DNA of 64,000 nt from Lachnoanaerobaculum sp. OBRC5-5 (GTDB lineage: Bacteria; Bacillota; Clostridia; Lachnospirales; Lachnospiraceae). Every line of letters starts with the position of its first letter. The first letter of the stretch is position 1. The notes under the pieces were generated by a model, which worked only from the letters and a program-made list of their open reading frames with translations, had not been told where the DNA came from and made no database searches. Below, piece after piece: positions 1-9,411 of the stretch. The DNA is taken from contig NZ_JH815185.1 in NCBI RefSeq assembly GCF_000296385.1, positions 718,013 to 782,012 on the forward strand, given 5' to 3'. The position numbers were made by a program, and so were the translations under genes.

Positions 1-1257
1 GATATTTTATCCGCGGTACAAAACAGATATCAATATATCTTGGTAGATGAGTTTCAGGATATAAATTTTTTGCAATATAATATCATAAAACTTATGGCAG
101 GCAAGAATCAAAATATCACTGTTGTAGGAGATGACGATCAATCTATCTATAGATTTAGAGGTGCAAGACCTGAAATAATGCTTGGATTTGAGAGAGACTT
201 TAAAAATGTTTCTAAAGTATTTTTGGATATAAATTTCAGATCAAGTACTCAAATAGTGGATGCCTCGACCAAACTTATATCTTTTAACAGCAAGAGATTT
301 CCTAAAACTTTTACAGCAAATAACGGAAGCGGTGCGCCTGTATCGGTAATAGAATTTAAAAATCCTTTTGCCGAGGTAAATACTATAGTAAATGATATAA
401 AGGAATATATAAAATCCGGGCAGGATATAAACAATATTGCGGTGCTTTATCGTACAAACCTTTCACCGAGACTTTTAATTGAGAGGATGATGAAGAATAA
501 TATTCCTTTTACTATAAGAGATTCTATTCCGAATCTTTTTGAGCATTGGGTATCAAAGGATATTATATCTTATATAAAGCTGGCTATAAATTCAGGAAAC
601 AAATCCGATTTGCTTCGTATTTCCAATAAGCCTAACAGGTATATAAGCAGAGATTCACTTTCCTCATCAAAGGCAAGTATAGAAACACTATTTGACTATT
701 ATGAGGATAAAAGCTATATGATTAAAAGAATAATAGAACTCAGAGAACATTTAAGAACTATAAAGAATCTTAAGCCTGCAACGGCCCTCAGATATATAAG
801 AAATGTTGTGGGATATGATGAGTATATAGAAGAGTACTGTGATATGAACGGTATAGAAAGTGATGACTGCTATACAGTTTTGGGGGATCTTGAAAACAGT
901 GCATCTGAATTCGGTACATTTTCCGACTGGTTTGTGCATATGGAAGAGTACAAAGAGGAACTGATAGAGGCAAGAAAAAAGTCAAATGAAGATGATAACG
1001 GCGTAAGGCTTATGACCTTCCATTCCTCCAAAGGACTTGAATTTGATATTGTTTATATTATTGATGTAAATGAGGGAAGTGTACCGTATAAAAAAGCAAA
1101 AGGTGCTGATGAGATAGAAGAAGAGCGAAGAATGTTTTATGTTGCTATGACGAGAGCAAGACATAAACTCTTTATTTGTTGTTGCAAGGAAAATTTTGGA
1201 AAGTCTGTAGGTAAGTCTGATTTTATAGTGGAACTTTCTTCCAAGACTAAGCCATAA
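1..1257 (+). CDS. UvrD/Rep-type superfamily 1 DNA helicase, C-terminal part (5' end outside window)
   Basis: An ATP-dependent 3'-5' helicase of the UvrD/PcrA/Rep family. The frame is open from base 1, so the Walker A part of the protein lies upstream of the window. Visible motifs in order are the Walker B box VDEFQD, VGDDDQSIYRFRGA (motif III), NFRSS (motif IV), LMTFHSSKGLEFD (motif V) and EERRMFYVAMTRAR (motif VI), so the visible part looks intact. The C-terminus stops soon after motif VI, shorter than full PcrA, so this is probably a small UvrD-like helicase and not the main repair enzyme. A sensor kinase gene follows after only 10 bases, so the two are probably cotranscribed. Confidence 0.9.
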   Translation, partial: DILSAVQNRYQYILVDEFQDINFLQYNIIKLMAGKNQNITVVGDDDQSIYRFRGARPEIMLGFERDFKNVSKVFLDINFRSSTQIVDASTKLISFNSKRFPKTFTANNGSGAPVSVIEFKNPFAEVNTIVNDIKEYIKSGQDINNIAVLYRTNLSPRLLIERMMKNNIPFTIRDSIPNLFEHWVSKDIISYIKLAINSGNKSDLLRISNKPNRYISRDSLSSSKASIETLFDYYEDKSYMIKRIIELREHLRTIKNLKPATALRYIRNVVGYDEYIEEYCDMNGIESDDCYTVLGDLENSASEFGTFSDWFVHMEEYKEELIEARKKSNEDDNGVRLMTFHSSKGLEFDIVYIIDVNEGSVPYKKAKGADEIEEERRMFYVAMTRARHKLFICCCKENFGKSVGKSDFIVELSSKTKP

Positions 1258-1267
1258 AGAGGTATAT

Positions 1268-2785
1268 ATGATACAAAAATTCAGCCATTCACTTCGTATG
1301 AAGATAACCTTGATAATCTTATTGATTATTTCGGTATTATTACTTTCAATAGGTCTTTTAAACAATTTCGGACTGAGATGGTTTTATCAGAATGAAAAGG
1401 TAAGTGAAATAAAAGAGGCATACCTTAAAATAGATAATGAAGTAATGAAAATCGGCTCCTCGGGTCAGCATATAATTGATGAAAGTACTGAAGAATCTGT
1501 TATTAATGACAGCCTTAAAAGTATTATTCTGGATTACTCAAATAAATATAATATAACCATTGCCCTTGTAGACTCCTTTACAAATAAGGCCATATATTCA
1601 TCAGCAAGGGAGGGTGACGGATTAATAAGTAGAATCCAGGACGGATTTATAGGAAATCAAAATCAGGATATTTTATACAGTAATAATAATTACACAATAA
1701 TACTTCATAAGACTATGCAAAACACATCTTTTATAGAAGGTTTCGGATATTGCAGTGATAATCAGACAATGGTTATAATGTCTACTCCGGTTGCAAGTTT
1801 AAAAGAAAGCGTAAGTATTTCAAACAGATTTCTGATATATATGGCAATTATAGGATTCATTATAACTGTTATACTTACATTTATTATTGCAAAAATGATT
1901 ACCTATCCGATACTTGAGTTGGCTGAGATTTCAAATAAAATGGGTAAACTTGATTTTACCGCCAAATATATAGGTAACAGAAGTGATGAAATACAGACGC
2001 TCGGACTAAATATGAATTATATGTCCGACAGACTTAAAAAGGCTATTGACGAATTACAGGAAGCCAATGAACTCTTAAAAGAAGACATTAAGAGAAAAGA
2101 AGCTATTGACGAAATGCGGAAAGATTTTATTGCGAATGTTTCTCATGAGTTAAAGACACCTATTGCACTTATTCAAGGATATGCAGAAGGACTGAATGAA
2201 GGACTCTGTGAAGATGAAGAGAGCAGAAAATACTATACAGAGGTAATACTTGATGAAAGTGAAAAGATGAATAAAATGGTAAAACAATTACTTACACTTT
2301 CTTCACTTGAATCCGGAAACAGTATTTTGCATAAGGAGAACTTTAATCTGACTTCTCTTATTGAGTCGGTGCTTGGTTCAATATCAATACTTATAGGTGA
2401 AAAGAATGTAAATATTGAATTTGATTCCGACAAGGAAATATTTCTTAATGCTGATGAATTCAAAATAGAAGAGGTGGTTACAAACTATATCAGTAATTCT
2501 ATTCATCATGTAAGTGACTCCGGGGAAATAAAAATAAATGTATCAGATGATGGAGAAAATATAACTTTTAGTGTTTATAATACAGGTAATCCTATTCCTG
2601 AAAAAGATTTAAACAATATTTGGGAAAAGTTTTTTAAGGTGGATAAGGCACATTCCAGAGCATATGGAGGAAGCGGTATCGGACTGTCTATAGTAAAGGC
2701 GATAGTAGAAGCTCACAACGGTACTGTTGCTGTAAGAAATATACTTGACGGTGTTGAATTTTCATTCAAGATACCAAAGGCATAA
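1268..2785 (+). CDS. membrane sensor histidine kinase, no response regulator in view
   Basis: A 505-residue sensor kinase. A transmembrane helix at about residues 10-30, an extracellular sensor region to about 185 and a second helix at about 187-209 are followed by a HAMP linker, the phospho-acceptor box SHELKTP (His at about 293), and an ATPase domain with an N box near 405 and glycine boxes (GGSGIGLSIV) near the C-terminus. The architecture is of the VanS/PhoR type. An AGAGG-like ribosome binding site precedes the ATG. No response regulator gene is adjacent inside the window. cbiD starts 3 bases after the stop, so the kinase gene probably shares a transcript with the cobalamin genes. Its signal is unknown. 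Confidence 0.93.
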   Translation: MIQKFSHSLRMKITLIILLIISVLLLSIGLLNNFGLRWFYQNEKVSEIKEAYLKIDNEVMKIGSSGQHIIDESTEESVINDSLKSIILDYSNKYNITIALVDSFTNKAIYSSAREGDGLISRIQDGFIGNQNQDILYSNNNYTIILHKTMQNTSFIEGFGYCSDNQTMVIMSTPVASLKESVSISNRFLIYMAIIGFIITVILTFIIAKMITYPILELAEISNKMGKLDFTAKYIGNRSDEIQTLGLNMNYMSDRLKKAIDELQEANELLKEDIKRKEAIDEMRKDFIANVSHELKTPIALIQGYAEGLNEGLCEDEESRKYYTEVILDESEKMNKMVKQLLTLSSLESGNSILHKENFNLTSLIESVLGSISILIGEKNVNIEFDSDKEIFLNADEFKIEEVVTNYISNSIHHVSDSGEIKINVSDDGENITFSVYNTGNPIPEKDLNNIWEKFFKVDKAHSRAYGGSGIGLSIVKAIVEAHNGTVAVRNILDGVEFSFKIPKA

Positions 2786-2787
2786 AT

Positions 2788-3972
2788 ATGACAATTGATG
2801 AATTTAATATAAAAAACGGCCATACCCAGAGGTATGGCTTTACCACAGGAACTACAACAACTGCTGCTGCAATAGGAGCTGCATATATGTATCTTGATGA
2901 TAAAAAGGATATAGTGGATGTAGAGTTACCTGCAGGTATAACACTCAGTATTCCAATAGAATATCACACAGTACAAAATAATTTATTTATCTGTGGTGTA
3001 AAAAAGAATGCAGGTGATGACCCGGATGTTACTGACGGAATAATAATCAGTACAAAGCTTGAATTTATAAAAAAAGAAAACGGTCTTGAGTTTAATTTTT
3101 TTGCCGGAGAAGGTGTAGGAATATTTACAAAAGACGGACTGGCCTTACCAAAAGGAGAAGCGGCTATAAATCCGGTTCCAAGGCAGATGATGATTGACAA
3201 TCTTTCACGTATATTAAAAGAAGCAGGATTTAGCGGTATAGTAAATATAACCGTTATGGTAGAAAACGGAGTGGAGATAGCAAAAAAGACCTTTAATGAA
3301 AGACTTGGAATTATAGGTGGAATCTCAATACTTGGGACCTCAGGTCTGGTACTGCCTATGAGCAAAACAGCACTCTTAGAAACAATAGAAGCTGATATAA
3401 AATTCAGGTTAAAAAATTCAAAAGAAAGACGAGTATATTTGGCACCGGGAAATATAGGTGCAAAATTCTTAGAAAATAATTTTAATATAAACAGCACTAC
3501 AGTAGCTATTATAAGCAATTTTATAGGTGAAAGTATTGATTATGCAATTTCAAATGATGCAAGAGAAATTGTACTATGTGGCGACTTGGGCAAACTTATA
3601 AAGTTGTCAGGTGGAATAATGAATACACATTCAAATGATTCGGATTCCAGACTTGAATTGCTTGTAGCGGCAGTAACAAAACTTTGTATAAAAGAAAACA
3701 AAGAATTGCCGATTCAAATTATTTCAAATATATTTGAGCAAAAGACCACTACAGGTGCCGTAAATATAATAAAAGAAAATAACTTTAAAAATTGCTTTGA
3801 TATACTTGCAGATCAGATGCTTTACTATGCATATAACCGTGCATTTAAGGCTGAGATATTTTATCATAAAAACAGATATGCAAATATTGAAGAGTTTAAA
3901 AATAATTTAAAAATTAGAATTATTGTTTTCAGTGATAATATAACGATTATAGATACAGGAGAAAATAAATGA
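2788..3972 (+). CDS. cbiD: cobalt-precorrin-5B C1-methyltransferase
   Basis: CbiD methylates C1 of cobalt-precorrin-5B using S-adenosylmethionine in the anaerobic cobalamin pathway. The 394-residue product has the family's N-terminal RYGFTTGTTTTAAAIGAA stretch (typical RxGyTTGtcAaAAakAA) and DPDVTDG near residue 75. It is slightly longer than usual (about 370). CbiD is specific to the early cobalt insertion route, so it marks the pathway as anaerobic. The gene follows the sensor kinase by 3 bases and overlaps cbiL by 4 bases (ATGA), so translation is probably coupled. Confidence 0.95.
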   Translation: MTIDEFNIKNGHTQRYGFTTGTTTTAAAIGAAYMYLDDKKDIVDVELPAGITLSIPIEYHTVQNNLFICGVKKNAGDDPDVTDGIIISTKLEFIKKENGLEFNFFAGEGVGIFTKDGLALPKGEAAINPVPRQMMIDNLSRILKEAGFSGIVNITVMVENGVEIAKKTFNERLGIIGGISILGTSGLVLPMSKTALLETIEADIKFRLKNSKERRVYLAPGNIGAKFLENNFNINSTTVAIISNFIGESIDYAISNDAREIVLCGDLGKLIKLSGGIMNTHSNDSDSRLELLVAAVTKLCIKENKELPIQIISNIFEQKTTTGAVNIIKENNFKNCFDILADQMLYYAYNRAFKAEIFYHKNRYANIEEFKNNLKIRIIVFSDNITIIDTGENK

Positions 3973-4655
3973 GTAAACTATATGGTGTAGGAGTAGGCCC
4001 GGGAGATCCTGAGCTTATGACAATAAAGGCTTTAAATGCAGTAAAAATATCAAAAACAATATGTTATCCCGGGAAAAGCGAGGATACTTCCATTGCGTTT
4101 AATATTGCAAAGCAAGTGATTCCTGAGATAAATGAAAAATATAAATTATGCATAGATTTTCCTATGACAAAGGATCCTGATATATTGGAAGAAGCACATT
4201 CAAAAATCACCAATGATATAAAAGAACTTTTAAAAGAAGGAGATGTAGCACTCCTGACACTTGGTGATCCCGGAGTATATGCGACTTATTCATATATTGC
4301 ACAAAGACTGAACGCAGAAGGGATAGAAGTAATTACTATACCCGGTATCACATCATTCAGTGCCGCTGCCGCTACACTTGGTATTCCGCTTACATTGGCA
4401 GATGAAGAGCTTCATGTGATTCCATCATCATACTCATTTGAAGAGGCTTTCAAACTTAAAGGTACTTTGGTATTTATGAAATCGGGAAGAAGCTATGAGA
4501 AGCTGGCTTCATATATCAAGAAAGAAAAGTTTGATTATGATATCTATATGGTGGAAAATTGCGGTATGCCAAATGAAAGATTATTTGTCGGAGCAAAAAA
4601 TCTTCCTGAAACAAGCGGATATTTTACAATAATTATAGTAAGAGGTTTGAAATGA
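3969..4655 (+). CDS. cbiL: cobalt-factor II C20-methyltransferase
   Basis: CbiL adds a methyl group at C20 of cobalt-factor II, an early step of corrin ring modification. The 228-residue protein is a standard tetrapyrrole methylase: N-terminal GVGVGPGDPELMTIKA, the SAM-binding LTLGDPGVYATYSY at about residues 95-110, and IPGITSFSAAAA at about 127. The DPGVYATY form of the second motif fits the CbiL/CobI subgroup. The ATG overlaps the cbiD stop, with ACAGGAG as the ribosome binding site. Confidence 0.94.
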   Translation: MSKLYGVGVGPGDPELMTIKALNAVKISKTICYPGKSEDTSIAFNIAKQVIPEINEKYKLCIDFPMTKDPDILEEAHSKITNDIKELLKEGDVALLTLGDPGVYATYSYIAQRLNAEGIEVITIPGITSFSAAAATLGIPLTLADEELHVIPSSYSFEEAFKLKGTLVFMKSGRSYEKLASYIKKEKFDYDIYMVENCGMPNERLFVGAKNLPETSGYFTIIIVRGLK

Positions 4656-5383
4656 AACAAATATATATAATCGGTATGGGACCGGGTAAATATGATCAGA
4701 TGACTGTCGAGGCGATAAAGAAAATAGAAGAGAGCGATATAGTTATAGGTTATACGGTATATACAGATTTGATAAAGGAAATATGGCCTGATAAGGAATG
4801 CCTTTCAACACCCATGACAAAAGAATATGAAAGATGTGTAATGGCATTTGAAGAGGCTGATAAGGGAAAAACGGTAGCAATGGTTTGCTCAGGTGATGCA
4901 GGTGTATACGGACTTACAGGGCTTATGCTTGGTATAGCTCCGGATTACAAAGATGTAGCGGTAAAAACAATTGCCGGAGTTACCGCGGCAATTTCAGGTG
5001 CCGCTATTATAGGAGCACCACTTATCCATGATTTTGCGGTAATCAGTCTCAGTGATCTTTTGACACCTTGGGAGAAGATAGAAAAAAGACTTGAATGTGC
5101 GGCAATAGGAGATTTTTGTATCTCAATATATAATCCGGGAAGTAAAAAACGTGTAGATTATCTTCAAAAAGCCTGTGATATATTACTTAAGTATAAGAGT
5201 GACAATACACCATGTGCCATAGCAAAAAACATAGGGAGAGAAGGTGAAGGATATAGTGTCTATACTCTTTTGGAATTAAGAGATGTTACAGTCGGCATGT
5301 TTGAAACGGTATTTATAGGTAACTCTATGACTAAAGTTATTGACGGAAAACTTGTCACACCAAGAGGATACTCCAATGAGTGA
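4652..5383 (+). CDS. cbiH: cobalt-precorrin-3 C17-methyltransferase (ring contraction)
   Basis: CbiH methylates C17 and drives ring contraction, converting cobalt-precorrin-3 to cobalt-precorrin-4. The 243-residue protein has the tetrapyrrole methylase signature GMGPGKYDQMTVEA, the SGDAGVYG motif and the IAGVTAAISGAA loop. The segment LSDLLTPWEKIEKRLECAA is typical of the CbiH/CobJ subgroup. No extra C-terminal domain is seen. It overlaps cbiL by 4 bases and the next gene by 8 bases. Confidence 0.94.
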   Translation: MKQIYIIGMGPGKYDQMTVEAIKKIEESDIVIGYTVYTDLIKEIWPDKECLSTPMTKEYERCVMAFEEADKGKTVAMVCSGDAGVYGLTGLMLGIAPDYKDVAVKTIAGVTAAISGAAIIGAPLIHDFAVISLSDLLTPWEKIEKRLECAAIGDFCISIYNPGSKKRVDYLQKACDILLKYKSDNTPCAIAKNIGREGEGYSVYTLLELRDVTVGMFETVFIGNSMTKVIDGKLVTPRGYSNE

Positions 5384-6143
5384 TGTTTTAATCTTTGGCG
5401 GTACTACTGAAGGGAGAGAGATTGCTACCTACTGTGATAAGCTTAAAATAGATACTATACTTTGCGTAGCTACCGATTATGGCAAAGAAGTACTTCCGGA
5501 GTTTAAAACTGTCAAAGTTAGTAATAAACGACTGGGTACAGAAGAGATAGCTAAGCTTATAAAAGAAAATAATATATCCTGCGTCATAGATTCAACACAT
5601 CCATATGCTTATGATATATCTAAAAATATAGAATCTGCATTAAAACTCTTAGAAAAAGATGATATTACTTTTTTTAAAATAAAAAGAGAGTCTATGGATG
5701 TGAGTTTAGAAGATGTTCTTGAGTTTTCAAGTAATTTTGATGCGGTTAATTATCTTTTGAATACAGAAGGAAATATTTTACTTACAACAGGCAGTAAGGA
5801 AATATCAGCTTTCAGTGAGCTGTCAAATCGTATATTTCCAAGGGTACTTCCAAGTATAGACTCTATAAATGCCTGTATATCTGCCGGTGTACCTTCAAAG
5901 AATATTATTGCAATGCAGGGACCTTTTTCTATGGCTTTAAACGAAGCAATTATAAAAGAATTTGATTGCAAATATCTTGTAAGTAAATTGTCAGGAAGAA
6001 GCGGTGGCTTTGAAGAAAAGATAGAGGCGACAAAGAATACCGGTTGTATTCCGGTGATTATTATGCCGAAGACTGAGATAACAGGTATTTCTGTAGATGA
6101 TTGCAAATTTAATTTAAAGAATATATATAGTAAACAGGGATAA
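5376..6143 (+). CDS. cbiJ: cobalt-precorrin-6A reductase
   Basis: CbiJ reduces cobalt-precorrin-6A to 6B with a nicotinamide cofactor. The product is 255 residues and opens with a nucleotide-binding fold (VLIFGGTTEGREIATYC); the DSTHPYA motif near residue 75 and the LLTTGSKE segment are typical of CbiJ/CobK. The start at 5376 was chosen over an in-frame upstream codon because AAGAGGA lies just ahead of it and the 8-base overlap with the cbiH stop (ATGAGTGA) matches the coupling seen across the operon. Confidence 0.93.
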   Translation: MSDVLIFGGTTEGREIATYCDKLKIDTILCVATDYGKEVLPEFKTVKVSNKRLGTEEIAKLIKENNISCVIDSTHPYAYDISKNIESALKLLEKDDITFFKIKRESMDVSLEDVLEFSSNFDAVNYLLNTEGNILLTTGSKEISAFSELSNRIFPRVLPSIDSINACISAGVPSKNIIAMQGPFSMALNEAIIKEFDCKYLVSKLSGRSGGFEEKIEATKNTGCIPVIIMPKTEITGISVDDCKFNLKNIYSKQG

Positions 6144-6145
6144 GT

Positions 6146-7387
6146 ATGGTAAATACAAAAAATATAAATCTTGTAGGAATTGGACTTGGAAATCCAAATC
6201 TTCTAACAAAAGCTGCAATTTCTGCACTTGAAAGGTCTACAGTAATTATCGGTGCAAAAAGAATGGTTGACAGTGTAAAAGAAGATTTTCCGAATAAAAA
6301 ATATTTTACAGAATATAATACGGAGAAGATAATTGAAATCATAAGAGAAAATATGGATAGCGAAACAGCTGTAGTATTCAGTGGGGATATTTCACTTTTT
6401 AGCGGAAGTTTGAAACTTTTTGATAAATTAAAGTATTTGGTAGAAGAAAAGGATTTTAAAGACTGCAATATAAATACCTACCCCGGAATATCAAGTCTTA
6501 GCTATTTATGTGCAAAGTCAAATACCGATATTTCAAAAGTAAAGATATTATCATTTCATGGTAAGGAAGAGCTTTTATATCACAATATAGATTCTAATGA
6601 ATTTACATTTATTATCACATCTAAGGGTGAAGGAGTAAAAGAAATCTGTAGAAAGCTTATAGACTTCGGATTATTTGACCTTGATATAATACTGGGTGAA
6701 AATCTTTCTTATGAAAATGAAAGAATAACAAAGGCTAAGGCATCAAAACTTATAGAAATGGAAATATCTGATTTAAACTGTATGCTTATTTCAAATCCGG
6801 ATGCAGATAAATCCATAAGTATCGGACTTCCCGATGAAGTATTTGCAAGAGATAAAGTGCCGATAACAAAATCCGAAGTAAGAGCAGTTATCATGAGTAA
6901 GTTGGATATTTGTCAAAACAGTATCTGCTATGATATAGGCGCAGGAAGCGGATCTATAAGTATTGAAATGTCAAGGCTTGCATATGAAGGAAAAGTATAT
7001 GCTATAGAGAAAAATCCTCTTGCAGTAGAACTTATAAAAAAGAATATTCATAATTTCAGTGCTGAAAATATAGAGCTTATACATGCAAAAGCACCTGACG
7101 GACTTGATAATATCTTAGATGCGGATAAAATCTTTATAGGTGGCAGCGGTGGAGAACTTATCAATATGATGGAGATGATATTTACCTCAAAGAAAAATCC
7201 TACTATCGTAATCTCCGCTATAACAATGGAAACTATTGCACAGATAACAGACATAGTAAAACTTGCAAAAGAAAAAGGTTATGATACCGAAATCACAGCT
7301 GTAAATGTATCCAAGTCCAAAGAAGTCGGACCTTATAATATGATGATAGCACAGAATATGGTGTTTATAGCAGTAATTAAAATGTAA
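6146..7387 (+). CDS. cbiET: cobalt-precorrin-7 C5-methyltransferase / C15-methyltransferase (decarboxylating), CbiE-CbiT fusion
   Basis: A 413-residue fusion. Residues 1 to about 205 are a CbiE-type tetrapyrrole methylase (GIGLGNPNLLTKAA, SGDISLFSGS, YPGISSLSYL). Residues from about 225 are a CbiT-type class I methyltransferase with the SAM loop DIGAGSGSISIEMS near 262. Together they methylate C5 and C15 and decarboxylate the C12 acetate. The fused form corresponds to CobL of the aerobic pathway and is also common in clostridia. It is the last gene of cob block I and runs into a hairpin at 7394-7423. Confidence 0.94.
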   Translation: MVNTKNINLVGIGLGNPNLLTKAAISALERSTVIIGAKRMVDSVKEDFPNKKYFTEYNTEKIIEIIRENMDSETAVVFSGDISLFSGSLKLFDKLKYLVEEKDFKDCNINTYPGISSLSYLCAKSNTDISKVKILSFHGKEELLYHNIDSNEFTFIITSKGEGVKEICRKLIDFGLFDLDIILGENLSYENERITKAKASKLIEMEISDLNCMLISNPDADKSISIGLPDEVFARDKVPITKSEVRAVIMSKLDICQNSICYDIGAGSGSISIEMSRLAYEGKVYAIEKNPLAVELIKKNIHNFSAENIELIHAKAPDGLDNILDADKIFIGGSGGELINMMEMIFTSKKNPTIVISAITMETIAQITDIVKLAKEKGYDTEITAVNVSKSKEVGPYNMMIAQNMVFIAVIKM

Positions 7388-7393
7388 AAATAA

Positions 7394-7423
7394 GGAGCTG
7401 ATATATATATATAATATCAGCCC
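7394..7423. terminator. bidirectional terminator between cbiET and the ABC importer
   Basis: An inverted repeat (GCTGATAT ... ATATCAGC, extended by GG/CC) around an AT loop, with T-rich sequence on the rightward side and A-rich sequence on the other. It lies between two convergent operons and can serve both. Confidence 0.7.
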
Positions 7424-7444
7424 TTGTTTTATTTCAATTTAATA

Positions 7445-8590
7445 TTATTGTGCTTTTGTAGGCTTTGGATAATCATCAAGATTTGGCGTCTTACAGTCAA
7501 GGATCATCTGTGCTTCATCATCTGTTAAATCATATCCAAGGAATGTGGAATAAAACTTCTTTACCTCGTCCTTAATGCTGAAATCGGTAAATAAATCAGG
7601 ATAGAGTATCTGTGCACACCACTGTGGTTGAAGTGCCGCGTCTACACCGTAACGATCCCAAGCAAACGCTCCCTTAGGATTTGAATATACCTTCTTATTT
7701 TTTACAGCTGAAAGATTTGCCCAAGCCGGGTCATTCAATATCTGCTCAACTTGAGCCTGTGGTTTTCCTGTTATAAGTACATCCGGATCCCATGCCAATA
7801 CCTGTTCAAGGCTGATATTTTTGAGGTTTCCTTCAACTTCTTCGGCTACTGCATTCTTACCGCCTGATAGCTTAATCCACTCATCAATAATTGTATTTGC
7901 ACCGTCAAAATTGAGTTCATATACTGAACTTCCATGTGCTACTGAAACTCTTTGGTCATCTGAGAGAGTATCGGTACGTTCTGCAACCCACTTTGTTCTC
8001 TCATCAAGATAAGCAACATAATCATCCGCAATCTTAACGGCATCACCGCCTAACACCTCTGCAGTAAGCTTTACAGACTGCTTAAGCTGATCATATGTAG
8101 AGAACATACAGTTAATATATGGAATTCCTGCCTTTGTAAACATTTCCCTGTAATCCTCATTTGAACCGAATACAACGTCAGGCTTAGCGGCAATTATTTC
8201 CTCAAGATTCATATCTGCCGAAAATTCTGTAGAAGTTGCATTGTAAAAGTTTGGACATATAGCATACATCCACTGGAACTTATCAGGACTTGCACTGGTA
8301 ATGAGCATACCTTCCGCTCTGTCAAGCATCAAGTCTACTTCATTGTGAGCAAACCAGCTCTCAACATATGTATTAACTTCCATCGGTATTTCAACTTCTA
8401 CACCCTTCATATCTGTAACAGTTCTTGTACCTGTTTTTTCAGATGTTGAAGCCGTTGTCTCGGCAGCAGTTGTTTCTGCTGCGGATGTTGCAGTTGTTTC
8501 CTGTGTCTTTGTACTTCCACATGCCGTAATCATAAATGTAGACATTACAGCCGCTAAAAGTGTAGCGATAATTCGATTATTTCTCCTCAT
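7445..8590 (-). CDS. ABC transporter substrate-binding lipoprotein, BtuF/FecB-type
   Basis: The ligand-capturing lipoprotein of a metal-chelate or corrinoid importer. The 381-residue product has a signal peptide with a lipobox (MITAC, lipid-bearing Cys24), a Thr/Ala/Glu-rich linker to about residue 55, then a periplasmic-binding-protein domain with TDMKGVEVEIP, the segment LEEIIAAKPDVVFG, and AWDRYGVDAALQPQW near the C-terminus. The ribosome binding site AGGAGGAAG is strong. It is the last gene of a permease-ATPase-lipoprotein operon. Position between two cobalamin blocks suggests a corrinoid ligand, but this family also binds siderophores and haem, and sequence alone does not decide. Confidence 0.9.
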   Translation of the reverse strand: MRRNNRIIATLLAAVMSTFMITACGSTKTQETTATSAAETTAAETTASTSEKTGTRTVTDMKGVEVEIPMEVNTYVESWFAHNEVDLMLDRAEGMLITSASPDKFQWMYAICPNFYNATSTEFSADMNLEEIIAAKPDVVFGSNEDYREMFTKAGIPYINCMFSTYDQLKQSVKLTAEVLGGDAVKIADDYVAYLDERTKWVAERTDTLSDDQRVSVAHGSSVYELNFDGANTIIDEWIKLSGGKNAVAEEVEGNLKNISLEQVLAWDPDVLITGKPQAQVEQILNDPAWANLSAVKNKKVYSNPKGAFAWDRYGVDAALQPQWCAQILYPDLFTDFSIKDEVKKFYSTFLGYDLTDDEAQMILDCKTPNLDDYPKPTKAQ

Positions 8591-8631
8591 AATCTTCCTC
8601 CTAAATAATTAATATACTAAAAAGCAAGGTA

Positions 8632-9411
8632 TTACAGTAATGGAATACAGCTTTTTATTATCTTTCCTGAATCTGTTTTTGTTGAACTGACCTTTACATC
8701 AACGCCATAAGCTTTTTTTAGGTTTTCTTCAGTTACTATTTCTTCTACGGTACCCTCAAGTATCTGACGATCCTTTGTAAGCAGAATTACTCTGTCACAA
8801 CAAAGAAATGCATGATCCGGATTATGAGTTGTCATAAGAACTCCCAGTCCTGAAGATGTAAGCTTACTTATACATTGCAGAACATGAACTTGATTACCGA
8901 AATCCAGATTAGCTGTAGGTTCATCCATTACAAGTAACTTCGGTTCCTGCGTAAGCGCTCTTGCGATTAAAACCATTTGGCGCTCACCTCCCGATATATG
9001 TGTATAAGTCTTATTTCTAAGATATGAAATCCCCAGCATTTCCATGGCATTATAAGCCATCTTGTAATCATCTATTCCCGGTGATTCAAATCTTTTCAGA
9101 TTTGCGGCTCTACCCATTACCACAACGTCTTTTACAGAATATGGGAACGGTGGTTCGTGTCCCTGTGGAACATAGCCTATATTTTTTGAAAATTCCTTTT
9201 CAGTAATTAAAGACTTCGATTTTCCGTTAAGAGTAATTTCACCTTTTATAAGTTTTAGAAATCCGAGTACGGAACGAAAGAGTGTAGTTTTCCCTATTCC
9301 GTTAGGGCCAAGTATACATACTATTTCTCCCTGTTTTATATGTAGAGATACATTTTCAAGTACAGGGACATTTCCATAACCACATGAAGCATTTTTTACA
9401 GATAATTCCAT
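8632..9411 (-). CDS. ABC transporter ATP-binding protein, BtuD/FecE-type
   Basis: The ATPase of the importer. The 259-residue product has Walker A GPNGIGKTT (residues 35-43), signature HISGGERQMVLIARAL, Walker B LLVMDEPT and an H-loop (MTTHNPDHAF). The start at 9411 was chosen over a codon 108 bases upstream because AAGGGGG lies just ahead of it and the ATG shares one base with the stop of the permease gene. The product probably acts as a homodimer on the cytoplasmic face with the permease encoded just upstream. Confidence 0.94.
   Translation of the reverse strand: MELSVKNASCGYGNVPVLENVSLHIKQGEIVCILGPNGIGKTTLFRSVLGFLKLIKGEITLNGKSKSLITEKEFSKNIGYVPQGHEPPFPYSVKDVVVMGRAANLKRFESPGIDDYKMAYNAMEMLGISYLRNKTYTHISGGERQMVLIARALTQEPKLLVMDEPTANLDFGNQVHVLQCISKLTSSGLGVLMTTHNPDHAFLCCDRVILLTKDRQILEGTVEEIVTEENLKKAYGVDVKVSSTKTDSGKIIKSCIPLL

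Noticed and set aside
2964-3518. 184-codon open frame opposite cbiD
   Set aside because: Antisense to a conserved gene and without a start signal or family resemblance.
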